64,000 nucleotides of DNA from Branchiostoma belcheri (Eukaryota; Chordata; Leptocardii; Amphioxiformes; Branchiostomatidae), in the NCBI RefSeq assembly GCF_001625305.1, contig NW_017802935.1:2363514-2427513 (forward strand). Direction: 5' to 3'. This document shows, piece after piece, positions 49,480 through 60,384 of the stretch (the stretch's first letter is position 1; every line of letters starts with the position of its first letter). The position numbers and the translations under genes are program-made. The notes below the pieces were generated by a model. The model saw only the letters and a program-made list of their open reading frames with translations. It did not search any database and had not been told where the DNA came from.

Positions 49480-49492
49480 ACTTCCTAACGAC

Positions 49493-52400
49493 TCAATGGT
49501 GCCAGCCCGGGAAGAAGTACAGGTCCTTGGTGAGCATGTTGACGGGCGCAGGCATCTGTTTGTGATGTTTGTCCGACTCGAACCTCCGCGAAACCTCATA
49601 GTTCACCTGGGATAATAGATAAATAAACAACCAGAACATCTACATGGAAGGGTGTTATAGAGTGTTAATGTCTCGCTACGAGGTGTGTATGGTGACATAA
49701 TGCCCGGTCGCTTCCTATAACCAATTAAAATATACACCGCCTATAGCTATCACAATTGAAAAGTAAACTGTTTGCAACTTGCTATAGCAGCGCTGAGGAG
49801 AGAAGAGTATGAGGTCCCAGCTTCTATCCCTGTTCTATCCAGATCTGTGCCCGTTCATGCAAAGAACTAGGCAGGCACGGTTCTAGATACGACTATCCCC
49901 ACTGTACTTGAGACAGGATTGTTTACCTTTGTCATGAGCTGGTTGATGTCCTTTGTAGCGGCGTACTGCAGGAATACAGACACCAGCACCTGGATAAACC
50001 ACGAGCCGCCCGCACAGTCCCGCCAAGAGACGTGCCCTACAACAACATAGCAGGAGGTTGGGAGAAACTTCTAGTCGTACTACACTATACACTGGCATGC
50101 GCAAAGCATTTATTAGTTCCTTACCATTAGAACAGAAATATGCACACTTGCCGAAAAGAAAATTGTTCAAACATATTTAACGAAATACTTATGATCTTTT
50201 GAAAACATAATTTTACCTACCCGGAGTGGTGGAGTAGGCCAGGTACACGTCGGTAAGGTTCGGCACCCGAGCGGCGAAGGTCCGGTTCGTATCCGGAATG
50301 GCGGTCTCATCTTTCCGGAAAGTGTCTCCGGAATCAGTGGCGAGAGATCCGGGGTCTTTATCAGCTATGACAAAAGAGACGAAGTAATCAATATACATGA
50401 TTGTTTGGTGTAACTGCCTCGTGGTCTTTCCTATTTTGTTTGATTTTCCTTCCATGAGAAAAGTTAAGCGCCTCTTTTCACTTGTCGATTATGATTATAA
50501 CATGCTCACAGTAAAGGCCACAAAACCTGACACACCGTTGCAATGCAAAGAGAGGCGCTAGGCGCAATCTAGCCAGTTCTTCAACACTTCAAGTCCTAAC
50601 CATTGATCATTACAACCATGTTGTCAAAGACTTTGTGCTTATGATGAATAGGGTTGTCCAAATCAAAGAAAAAAGCAACAGACGACACGATACTCACTGC
50701 CTCTACATGCCTGCATGAAGAAGACTTTAGGTTTGGAGCCGAGTTCTGGGCAGTTGTTCCGGTCGAACTTGCGGAGGATGTCGGCGTGCGAGAGGAGGCG
50801 CTCGTCCGTACTGTACACACCGTCCTCTCCGCCGTGACTCAGGATGGCGACCAGACAACACTGGGACTGGGTGTGGCTTCTCTGGGCAAAATCCTCCAGA
50901 ACCAGGTTCATCACCTAAAAAATAAGGCCGAGGGTGAGGACAGAACGTCTAAAACGGTCGGGAACACCAGAAGGACCAGCTAAACTATTGCACAACAATT
51001 GTACAAGGTACAAAGTATGCCAGCTATTGGTACATAGCTACAGTAAAGGCTACGTAATGGAAAAGTGAGTAGTATGGGATGAGAATGTAATACGACTTGA
51101 AAATGGGCTATTACCAAAGGGCTAGTCTGAGTCTTTCAATGGCCGTTGACCGTGTGTACTGAAGTAGTCTTGCTCCCCTCAGTTACTCAGTACGGTCCCG
51201 ACGTCGTCGTACAACGCCCTCTTGTGACCCAAGCGCTCGCCTCCGTTCAGGACACCTACAGTTATATAGGGACGACTACCTTGTTATCTAGACATCACTA
51301 CCCACTACCCACCGGCGCCCGGAGGTTGTTCCATCTCTCCGTGGTGAAGTACAGCGCCTCGAACAGCCGCTCCAGGTTCTCAGCGTCCACGTCAGTCCCG
51401 TGTCGCGTCGCCATGGTAACAAAGTCCCTGTTGTTGATGATGAGAGCGTCTCCTCTGGGCTTCTTCCACATCGGGTAACACTGAAAGAGGAGGGTCGGTG
51501 AAATGATAATTAGTCAGCGTACGAGGACGTACGCTAGTTGGAAGGAGGGGGATAGTGTAACGGTCATGTAAGTGTTCAAAACGCTAAACCTGAAACATTA
51601 CAACAGTGCCCTGAAATTACATTGGATGACAAAGTTCAAGGCAGCACAATATATATATGATGGACATCTCAATATTTCTAATATTTTCTTGAAGATTTCT
51701 CTAAGGTTTCTACTCGTACCTCGCCATTGTCCAGTGCAGAAGTGGGGTCGTGTGCAACTTGGAGCCATCGTGTGACGTCGTACAGGCCGTGCTCGTCGGG
51801 CTGCGGTAGTAAACCGCTAGGCAGCGCTGGTTCCTGGACGACAATCGTGGATGCCGACGATTGTACGCGCCTGCCGACACACGCAGCTGCGGTTAGCTGG
51901 AAGCTCCTCTCTGGTATCGGCACTTGGAGAGAATAGGAGGGTTCTTCCTGCTCTACTGGCTGTTGGAGGGAAGGTCTGGACCTCGGTCCTGGGAAAGACG
52001 TAAGACAGAATCGAAAGAGGATGAAACGCCTTCAATGAGGCTCTTCAGGTGTTTTGGGGATAACTTGTAAAAAGTAAAAAAAAAAAACTGACAACGAAAT
52101 CGATGCCATACATCTGAACACTTTGAACTGAGTGTTATACGTCAAAAGTTTTACAACAAGAAATACGTTGGAAATACAACAGAAAGAATTAGTAACTTAC
52201 GACTCATGTCGACCACGACCTCTCGGTCCCGACACAGCAGCTTCAGCGGTTGGGAAGTGTCGGGAAACTCTTCTCCCGACTCCACTACCTCCACTACATG
52301 CATGCGGCCGGGCTCGGTACTGCAGCCTAGGTGTGGAGGAGGGTGGGGACATCTCGGGCCGATGGTGTACATCAGACACGGGAAATCCCTCCGCCTGATC

Positions 52401-55039
52401 GTCTCCAGTTTGCCGTGCAGTTCGCCGATGAGTTGCCCGTCGGCGGCGGTGGAGGTGGTCTTCTTGACGGTGATCTGGATGAGGTGCTGGTCGGTGGTGG
52501 GTCGGACCAGCTCCAGGGTGAAGTAGAAGCGGCGGTGGAGCTGGAAGCACGCCCTGTCCCTGAACACGAACGGCGCGCCTCGAGCGCGGATCCTAAAGTC
52601 CGTCTCACAAACAAGCTTGGCGACCAACCGGTAGAACACCGGGCTGGGCTCGAACGAATCAAAGTCGATGTAGTATTCAACGTTGTCATCATCGTGGTGT
52701 TTTTCTAAGAAGCCTCCTGGTTGGTCAGCTTCGTACCGAGGCAACATTGGTGGGACGATGTACATCTGCTTCTGTTGTGCGATCTTGTCGGCGGGGTGTT
52801 GGGGTAAGGGGCACAGGAAGGCGTGCGACACTAAGAGAGTCGTCAAGACGTCGGCGTGGTCGGGTTTTACTTCGTTCAGAACTTCTCTGAGATAGTCTCC
52901 GTCCAGAATGCCCTTAGCTTGCAGGAGCGCGTGTCTTTCTCGGTACGTCGGCAGCTCCGCGCAGCGTCTGGGGAGAGTTGTGATGCTTTTCATGGCGTCT
53001 ACCATGACCTGTGGGTCAACAACAACGTACTGACTCAACACCGCGTCTTCCTGGCGATAGATAACTTGTCCAGATCTGTTTAAGAACGATAACATCCGTC
53101 TGAAGTCGTCTTCGTCGTCCAGAATGCCTTCCTGCCGGACTTTGTCCAACAGGTCGAGGTAGGGTACCACATGGGGGTCCCCATTGGTCCGCAGGGTGTT
53201 GATGACGTCAGAGAATCGCTGCCATTTGATTGGACATTCCCTCTTCATGTAGGCGACCTGTCGCATCTTCTCCCACACCACCCTCCGCAGACGCGCGAAG
53301 TCCTGGTCCTGTAGCGGTGCGGAGTTCTCTACAGGAAAGTACGGCGTGTCTGTACTGTTGACCACGAGCCGTGCGCTGTACTTGGTTCCCGTGTACAGGT
53401 GTGTCCTCAGGAAGGTCGCCACTTCCTGCTGCTGGGCTGAGGAGACGCTATCTCTGTGTGTCCCCACCACGAACACGAGAGACTCCGTGTCACTGGAATG
53501 TGCGTCAATGGAGTCTAACCAGAACAACAGCCTCCTGAACGTGTTCTGGAGACTTCTCGTGGCTTCTTCTTCGTCTTCTTCTCCTTCTTCGCGTCTTCTT
53601 CTTCTGAAGGCTTCCTCTAGGCTGAAAACCACGATGTAAACAGCCTCTCGCGCCATGAAGAAATGGTGCATGCTGTAGAAGTCCTCGTCACCAGCAAAGT
53701 CCATCAGCGTCAGCTTGACTGGCACCTGTTCTACCAAAGTCTTCTCCTCCGCTAACTTGTCATGAACAACGACATACTCAGAGTTGAAGAAAACACTCTT
53801 CTTGTCGTACAAATCTGTAGAGACAAAGAACGCTACCGCCACCAGTACAGAGAGGGGACAGTCTTTTAAAGTGTAAAAACTCCACCCAAAGAGGTTTGCA
53901 ATGATGAGCGTCGTTGCCACTTGTACTGGGAATGATACGAGTTGAACGACCCAGAAGTATTGAGCCGTCATTTTCGACGAAAGCCATTTCTGCGCCTTGA
54001 TTGTGCAAGAGATCCCGATGCCGAGATGTAGGCCTACTAAAAACATCAACATACAGGCCTCTAGTCTTTCGTCTGTGATCATGACCGGTAGAACGATAGT
54101 GGCTAGGCTGAATAACAAGTAGCTTAAGAAAGTCCCGCGCTTGGACGTGATGAGAATGTGCCTGAACTGAAACATGGTCAGGCCAATCACGCTCCCTAGC
54201 GGTTCGTATAGAAATGCATCTTGAAGAACATGACCGGTTGAAGTCGTCGCCGTCCTGAAGTGAAGTAGCCCGACAGCTCCGAACTCCGGACACGGCACGA
54301 CGAGACACAGCATGACGTGCATGATCCTGAACGTGAAGGGGAACACCACAAAGCCTTCCGTGTTGCAGAAAACGAACGTAACCGCGACGCAGAAGACAAG
54401 GCCCTGCAGAGAGAACGGCCCCACCGACAGAACAGGGCCAATCGACCGATACAGGCCTTCTACCCCGTTTTTCATGACTCCTATGAAGACACTGTTCACA
54501 GCGATAGCGGAGGCTATCCTCGTGGCGTGGTAGAAATCAGAGCTGAGCTGCATCATGGCGATAGTGCAGGTCAAAATCAGCGACGCAACCGCGTAGCCAA
54601 CTTCTGATCCAAACTCCAGCGTCGCCACAGTCAGAAATGACAGTAGGAAGTAAAACAAGGCAGATTTAACCAGACTACTCAGATCTTTCGTAGCGCCTGT
54701 TCTCGGACGTTCTTTACTTCTCTGCTTGACGTACCAAGTCAGACTCCGGCTGAAGTCGGACTCTGTTTGCCGGTAACTTGTCCAGGTCTGGTCCACGTCT
54801 TGTGTCTCCACCATCTTGGTTTGTATGCCCTCCGTCCGGCCCTCGTGCGGGTTGAACTCCTGTCCTGTCAGTCGTCTCTTCAGACTGGTCTTCCCCTGCC
54901 ACGTGTCTCCTACAAACAGTACCTTGCTCCTGTTAAAGGGCAGTTTCCCATGTTCTGATCCCTCCCGCACGTCCCGGTATTTCTCTCTCTCCTTGTCCTC
55001 CCGGAAGATCTGTTCTGTCATGACCTGTTTTCTCCACAT
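49493..55039 (-). CDS. Roc-type GTPase (split by a multi-pass membrane block) – COR-like – caspase fusion protein
   Basis: Seven exons join in phase: 52201-55039, 51720-51988, 51313-51480, 50698-50914, 50221-50364, 49927-50036 and 49493-49606 (3861 nt, 1286 residues). The ATG at 55039 has a GCCGCC Kozak context and an in-frame TGA seven codons upstream. Residues 44-52 are a P-loop (GDTWQGKTS), ~67-80 a G2-like RTEGIQT region, ~125-409 eight to ten hydrophobic helices, 445-454 the G3 (LMDFAGDEDF), 526-530 the G4-like GTHRD, and ~600-830 COR-like. Residues ~948-1036 are a linker and ~1037-1283 a caspase: Arg1062 in TRHGTDVD, catalytic His1119 in SHGG, Cys1162 in QACRG, and Arg1218 in SWRD. LATD|SG near the subunit junction resembles the caspase-3 processing site. 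No CARD, DED or death domain is seen. It is predicted to be a membrane-anchored, GTPase-controlled apoptotic protease. The alternative is two adjacent genes with read-through; intron phases favour one gene. Confidence 0.82.
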
Positions 55040-55933
55040 GGCGGCGCTCGTGTCACGTCACTGCACGAAACGGTCTCGAACTGAGGAGGAAGTTGGAAAC
55101 ATGAGAACCACAATGTATCTTTAATATATAGAGTAAAAAAAGTAAAGTGAATCATCTGAGTGAACTTAAATTTGAGGCTAGACTAGCAACCAGTTTCCCT
55201 GGTCTGATCACATGACTACACCTTCATAACAGACAGATGGACGAATTCAACCAATGATAGAACTTGACTTTGACTTGACTATAATAATACATATTCTACC
55301 CAATCATCAATATGTACTTCAGAATCTCTAGTTAGTACGATCATGACTTAGCGCCATCTACCGACCAGTCAAGTTATGACATTTTGAGCCAACATCACAT
55401 GACGGAGCAAAATAGTCGACGACTGGACGTCGTTACATATGTCATAAGTATGAAAAGGCAGAAAACTTGACGGAAGGTATCCTGTACCCTACCAGTGAAA
55501 TTCTATACGGGAAAAGCTGTAGACGGCCGGATATTCGCAGGGGAAGAATTCTCCGAAATGCGGAACTGAAACTTCTTCACATGACAACACACTCCTGGCC
55601 AAGAATGACGTCACAATGTCTTAAGAATAGCAGAGGTGGTGTGAGGTGGTGTGACAGGTATGACCACATGATATATGCATATGTATGAACTTTTAAGGTC
55701 TTTAGGCTGAACAATTTGTTTACATTGGTCAGGAGATTTCGAATCAAATACCGAAAAATCATTCACCAACCTAATGAAATTATTCATGGCTGTAAACATT
55801 GAAAACTTAAAAGTCAGAGATGCCCCACACCAACTCTATTCTGGCACATAATGCACGTAAATTCTACTGTAGTACGTATACATGTATATGTGTGATATCC
55901 TCTACTACCAGACTTCAGCAGCGACTAGAAAGA

Positions 55934-56042
55934 GTAGAAATTGGTCAAATATGCAGATAACATGCCAGGGAAGTTGGTCTGCTAAAGGAGTGTTTGCCGC
56001 TCCCTGGCATATTATCTGTCTGTTTGCCCAATTTCTAGTTTT
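55934..56042. mobile_element. Inverted repeat, MITE-like
   Basis: Left arm 'tagaaattggtcaaatatgc' plus 'agataacatgccaggga' pairs with right arm 'tccctggcatattatctgtc' plus 'tgtttgcccaatttcta', about 38-bp arms with a few mismatches around a short unpaired centre. No coding capacity. Confidence 0.75.
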
Positions 56043-57384
56043 TTCAGCCGCACCCAAGGCCTGGTAGAGGCTAACAGCCGAGGGAGAAGTGTAGTGGTGA
56101 CTAGATATACTAGTAACCAGCCACCGCCGAAACTATACTATATAGACCACCGGGCCATATTCAGTCACACATGAGCACAGTATAATGTGTGTCAATTGAC
56201 GAATTGTTTACAAAAGACAAAACGAAAACACAAACGTGTGAACGTAGCTCACCTGTTTTGTACGTTGCACAGAAACTGCGACAGAGAACTGACAGTTCCG
56301 TATGTACAAGTGTTTGTGAAGCCTCTCTCAATCGGTCATGTGAAAACTTGTCACTAATCTGGGGTGATCTAATGTCACATTGCCTGATCCGGAAATGCGC
56401 ATACGGCATGCACTGGGCAGTACAACTAGTTCATCTACCTGTGGTCGAAAACACATGCTTGTGCCGCCTTTGTTATTCTACACGGTAACCTGTTTTGACT
56501 TGCTGCGGTGAACCGTGTCGTATGACACCTGAGCCTTAATGTTTGAGTCGAAATGGGCCCTCCGATCCTTGAAAGGCACGGTCACTTTTCGTCATATGGT
56601 TTTCGAAAACTTTCGCCGGTTCTTAGCAATGCTATGGCACAGCCGACAAGGTCCTATAAGACAGCCTTACTTCGTCACAAGACAGGTGGTTTTTGTACGA
56701 CACATACACAACTGTCAAAAGCATCATCTCAATCTGCTCTTGTACTGCGAATATGACCGGAAACTCAGTCGATACTTCCGCGATTTCCGCGTATCGGCCC
56801 AAAATGTAGCACTTCCGATAAGTTATCCAGTGTGGGCGGGACAACGCTTTCCCTAAAGCCTGGATGCCAGGCTGTTTCCATGGTCTATACCGGGATCAGC
56901 TCTTGGGCATATGTGCCTGCAAGGGAATGTTTAAAGTCCCACGTCCTTCCTCCACCCCCAAACGAGACCCCGAGAAAGACACTGATAAAATTTCCTTGGA
57001 GGCACGTTGGCCCTAAGCCGAGGAGCTAGCTGGCCTGTGTATGTCCTGGAAATAGTCTGGCGTCCAGGTTGTAAGGGGATATCTAGGGGTGCTACATTTC
57101 GGGGCAGTAGCAACTGAAAGACCTACCACGTTCACAGTATACGATAGGTTTATATTGGTAAATGGAGGAGTTTCTTGTCACAGTTGTAGATTTGCCGTAT
57201 AGATAACACGCTACACCCATAGTCGGCTATTAAACACCAATACACAGCGACCAACTGTTCAGTGTGAATATATAAGAGATAACAAGATGTAAACCTCTCT
57301 TCTCTGTTGTTGATATTTTGTTTACTCTGAGCCCAATTATCGTGGGACTTTTCATTAGCCACTACCGACTGTAACATCTCGCAT

Positions 57385-57618
57385 CGCGCGCTCACACAAG
57401 GCACACTCAGTTTGTGGTACCACCACAAAATACAAGAACATGGCTGACCGCTGTGTTTCCAACTTTTAAACCCACTTGTAAGGAGTCATATTTAGCACCT
57501 CCACTTCCTGAATGGCACTTATTTGCAATGGAGCAGGGTTGATTTAGCTTATTTTGTAAAGAAATTACCAGAAAATTTACTTTTTGCATCGTCCTGATGT
57601 TACTTAATGCAGCTTTAA
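57385..57618 (+). mobile_element. Miniature inverted-repeat element, partial copy C
   Basis: Contains 'tttgtggtaccaccacaaaa', 'cacttcctgaatggcactta' and ends 'cttaatgcagctttaaaa', matching the right part of copy A (26050-26446). The left terminus is not recognisable. Confidence 0.6.
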
Positions 57619-57963
57619 AATCGGTACAAATCAAACACCCGGTGTGAATCCCCCGAACACATGTAACACTCAGTTCTATGGACACGTATAAAATAACCTT
57701 GAATAACACACATAGGAAAGCGTGACGTGGACACCAACAAAACAGGCTCGTAATCCAGACAATTACGTCTTTAATAACACCCGTTCACACCAGGCATTTT
57801 CAACATTTTCTGCTGAGATTGAAGTTCTTTGATGTCCGACTGGTGAATTCCTGGTGAGCAAGCCATTCATGCTTTGGTGCGAGGCTTGTTTCGCACTGAG
57901 ATTCTTCTGTTTAATCAAGTTGTAATAGTCTGCGAGCGAGTGGAGAACTGTTTGCGTTACTTT

Positions 57964-58090
57964 CCAAGCAGAGGTTGATAGGGGAAGATCATTACCTTTT
58001 TATATATCTCCCGTTTTTTGTGGGGGTAGCGACAAAACAACGGGGGATATATAAAAAGGTAACGATCTTTCCCCATCAACCTCTGCTTTG
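57964..58090. mobile_element. Long inverted repeat, MITE-like (CCAAGCAGAGGTTGAT family)
   Basis: Arms of about 50 bases: 'aagcagaggttgatagggga' to 'ttacctttttatatatctcc' on the left, mirrored by 'ggatatataaaaaggtaacg' to 'tccccatcaacctctgcttt' on the right. A fragment of the same right end follows the assembly gap at 60342-60384. Confidence 0.82.
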
Positions 58091-58343
58091 AGGGTACGTA
58101 ATACTATGTTTTAGTATCCTTGTGCCAAACATCAGTATGTAGCTGAAGCCCCTATCTCACATTCAGAACCTTCCCCCGACCATGCACCAACCAACCAAGG
58201 TTGGCTAAAGTTCGGGTGCAGTCTGAACAGATTTAGGCTACGCCTGCCCTTTCTATGCGAATTGAATCAAACTTGAGTTAAATTGGAGTCAAATTTGACC
58301 CCCGCCCTCAATGGCCGAACCTCTCATACACACCCGAGTGTTG

Positions 58344-58392
58344 TGCGCGCGCGCGCGCGCGTGTGTGTGTGCATGTGTGTGTGCGTGTGCCT
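58344..58392. repeat. (CG)n(TG)n simple repeat
   Basis: An alternating 'gcgcgcgcgcgcgcg' run followed by 'tgtgtgtgtgcatgtgtgtg'. Purine-pyrimidine alternation of this kind can adopt Z-DNA. Not coding. Confidence 0.85.
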
Positions 58393-58854
58393 TGAAACAT
58401 AGGCTGACACATTCGACCAGTAGCCAACCTTGCAGACCAACTGCCAACCACGTCCAAACTTACTCACGACAAACTCCCAACCCTGGTGTCTGGAGTTGGT
58501 TGGGACTCTTTCACACAAATATGTGAATAATATTCTCTCTCCATCCCTCAATCCTTTGGTCCCTCATGAATTAACATCAAACTGCGTACAAAAAGCCGCC
58601 TGATTAAGAAACACACCGGTAACGTCCTGTCAGTCTTGTGAGGCATTTTCTCAAACGAATGCCAAACTTTTCCACCGCGTACGCGACATAGCACACCGTG
58701 TGACTGACGGCTGGATAGCCGTTGCCATGGCTACGGACCGAGAGTGTTGGGAAGTGAGGATCGCTTGTTTAGAACAAATTCAGAGATCTGCCGAGGAGAG
58801 AGCAGAGACGACAACTCGCCCGTTTTTCCCGCCCAGCCAACACAAGATGCGAAA

Positions 58855-59733
58855 ATGAGGATGAACAACCGCCGCCGTCTGATCCATCGGTAAGCTAGAA
58901 CAGTTAGCCACATTCGGCGTACGATTTTGTTTTTGTGGTAGGATTTCAAATTTCAGCGAGGCTACGAAGTAACCAGCCGTCGACAAGGATCTACGCACCC
59001 AAAGCGCGTCAGGGCATTAAACTGGATTTTCAAAGTCAATTATAGTTAATGGTGATTTTATTTTGGACACAAGCCAAGTAGATACACATACGTATACGCA
59101 TCTCAGTCTCCGTTTTAACATGGTTAGATTAAACTAATTTTTGTTCTACACTATTTTCAGCGATTGCTGGCCGTTTTCCGGGCAGTCCCTGTCGGCACGC
59201 AGCCCCCCTGCCGTGCGCTCGGGAACAGGTGGACGGGACCAGCGTCCCCCGCCGCCGGTAACTATTCCCGGATTTTGTATACTAGTATTAGAGTCAGAAA
59301 GTAATTTTATAAATCAAACAGAAAGTCTTTCTTAATGCTGCTAAACGTACGCGTGACGCAGTGGAACGATCATTTCAAGTCTTGTGTAGGATTCGATACG
59401 TTCTGTACAACAATATTTTCTTCTCTCACAGTTAGTAGGATACTTCTCATGTCATTACATGTGACGGGTGAACCTCTCCAACGATTTTCTTCTTTATTGT
59501 AAAGTTTCGGAAACCAAATTATGGTGATAATATGATAATAATGCTTTTCATCGCATGAGAGCTAATTATAAGAGCTGATTATTGATGTTTTTTTTTACAG
59601 TGGGGTGACGTCCCGCCAGTCGGCCACCCACCGGCCAAACCTCCGGACGACTGCCGGGGTGGCGGAGCGGGGTACGCCGGGACCGCGCACTACGGAGGCC
59701 GCGGTCCGGGGTACGACGACACCGCTGACTAGG
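58855..59733 (+). CDS. Possible small Pro/Gly-rich ORF across three exons (or 5' UTR exons of the LRR gene)
   Basis: Three splice-bounded pieces join in phase: ATG at 58855 to 58889 (CATCG|GTAAGC), 59161-59257 (ttttcag acceptor, CCGCCG|GTAACT), and 59601-59733 (tttacag acceptor, CTAGG|GTAAGT). The frame encodes 87 residues, rich in Pro, Gly and Arg, and stops at the TAG at the end of exon 3. I recognise no domain. The next acceptor downstream (tttttcag at 61264) leads into the LRR exon, so these are more likely leader exons, in which case this is an upstream ORF. A GCCATGG at 58727 opens a second, overlapping 42-codon frame. Exon 3 exists again at 60599-60731. Confidence 0.3.
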
Positions 59734-60321
59734 GTAAGTCTGTCCTCAAAGGCAATTTCAGGGCGGCAAAACTGGACGTATTCTAAATAAGGCAATCTGT
59801 ATGATGTTGACACATACTATCCCACATTAGCACATTTGAATCAGTATTTCATACTTTAGGCATTTAAAACTGCAGACCAAGATTAGTCCTTTATTTTCTG
59901 GGTGGTACCCTGAAATCAATTCAGGTCCGTCCAGTAATCGTTTTTCGTCAGAATTTTGGGCATTTTTGCTCCATGAATGTCGATATACATTAGTACAGTG
60001 TTGTTTCAACTTAATATTTAGATAAGTGACTAGAATATTGACTTTGAAACATCTGGTTTCCAAGTCCTAAAAACTGAACTGGATGCCTTTAAGCTTGTAT
60101 GCTATCCTGGTCATTTCCATTGTGCTATACCGGCGATAGATAGAGTATCTATATGACCTGCATATAAGACAAAAAGATTACACTGATTCCCATTCATTTT
60201 TCAGGTGAGACAGCCGGCCTGTTGCACACCCGCCCTGAAAGTGGGTAAAACCAAAGCGGCCTTCGCAGACAACAGAAACTAGAGAAAAAGGCTTTGTATT
60301 AAGTCTAGTCATTACTTGGGT
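59386..60321 (+). repeat. First copy of a ~1-kb direct duplication (ends at gap)
   Basis: From 'gtaggattcgatacgttctg' to 'cattacttgggt' this matches 60385-61382 at nearly every base. It includes a 133-base exon-like segment and the acceptor plus start of the LRR exon, and stops exactly at the run of Ns. Differences are scattered substitutions plus small indels. Confidence 0.92.
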
Positions 60322-60341
60322 NNNNNNNNNNNNNNNNNNNN
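60322..60341. other. Assembly gap (20 N)
   Basis: Twenty ambiguous bases directly join the end of the first duplicate copy to a fragment of the inverted-repeat element seen at 57964-58090. The true distance is unknown. Confidence 0.99.
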
Positions 60342-60384
60342 ATAAAACGGTGACGATCTTCCCCCACCAACCTCTGCTTGGAGA

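Larger units (their letters stand above)
55040..58725. other. Divergent spacer between the caspase-fusion gene and the LRR gene
   Basis: It separates the minus-strand Roc/COR/caspase start from the plus-strand 5' exons of the LRR region, so it should contain both promoters. No TATA box or clear motif could be assigned. It carries two long inverted repeats (55934-56042, 57964-58090), a partial MITE (57385-57618) and a CG/TG simple repeat (58344-58392). Open frames in the stretch look random. Confidence 0.5.

Noticed and set aside
48982-49488. 168-codon plus-strand frame
   Set aside because: It runs antisense through the 3' UTR hairpin of the caspase-fusion gene and encodes no recognisable domain.
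52206-54607. Several Arg/Pro-rich or Ser-rich frames overlapping the Roc/COR exon on both strands
   Set aside because: They are shadows of the 2.8-kb coding exon in other frames; only the 946-codon frame carries GTPase motifs.
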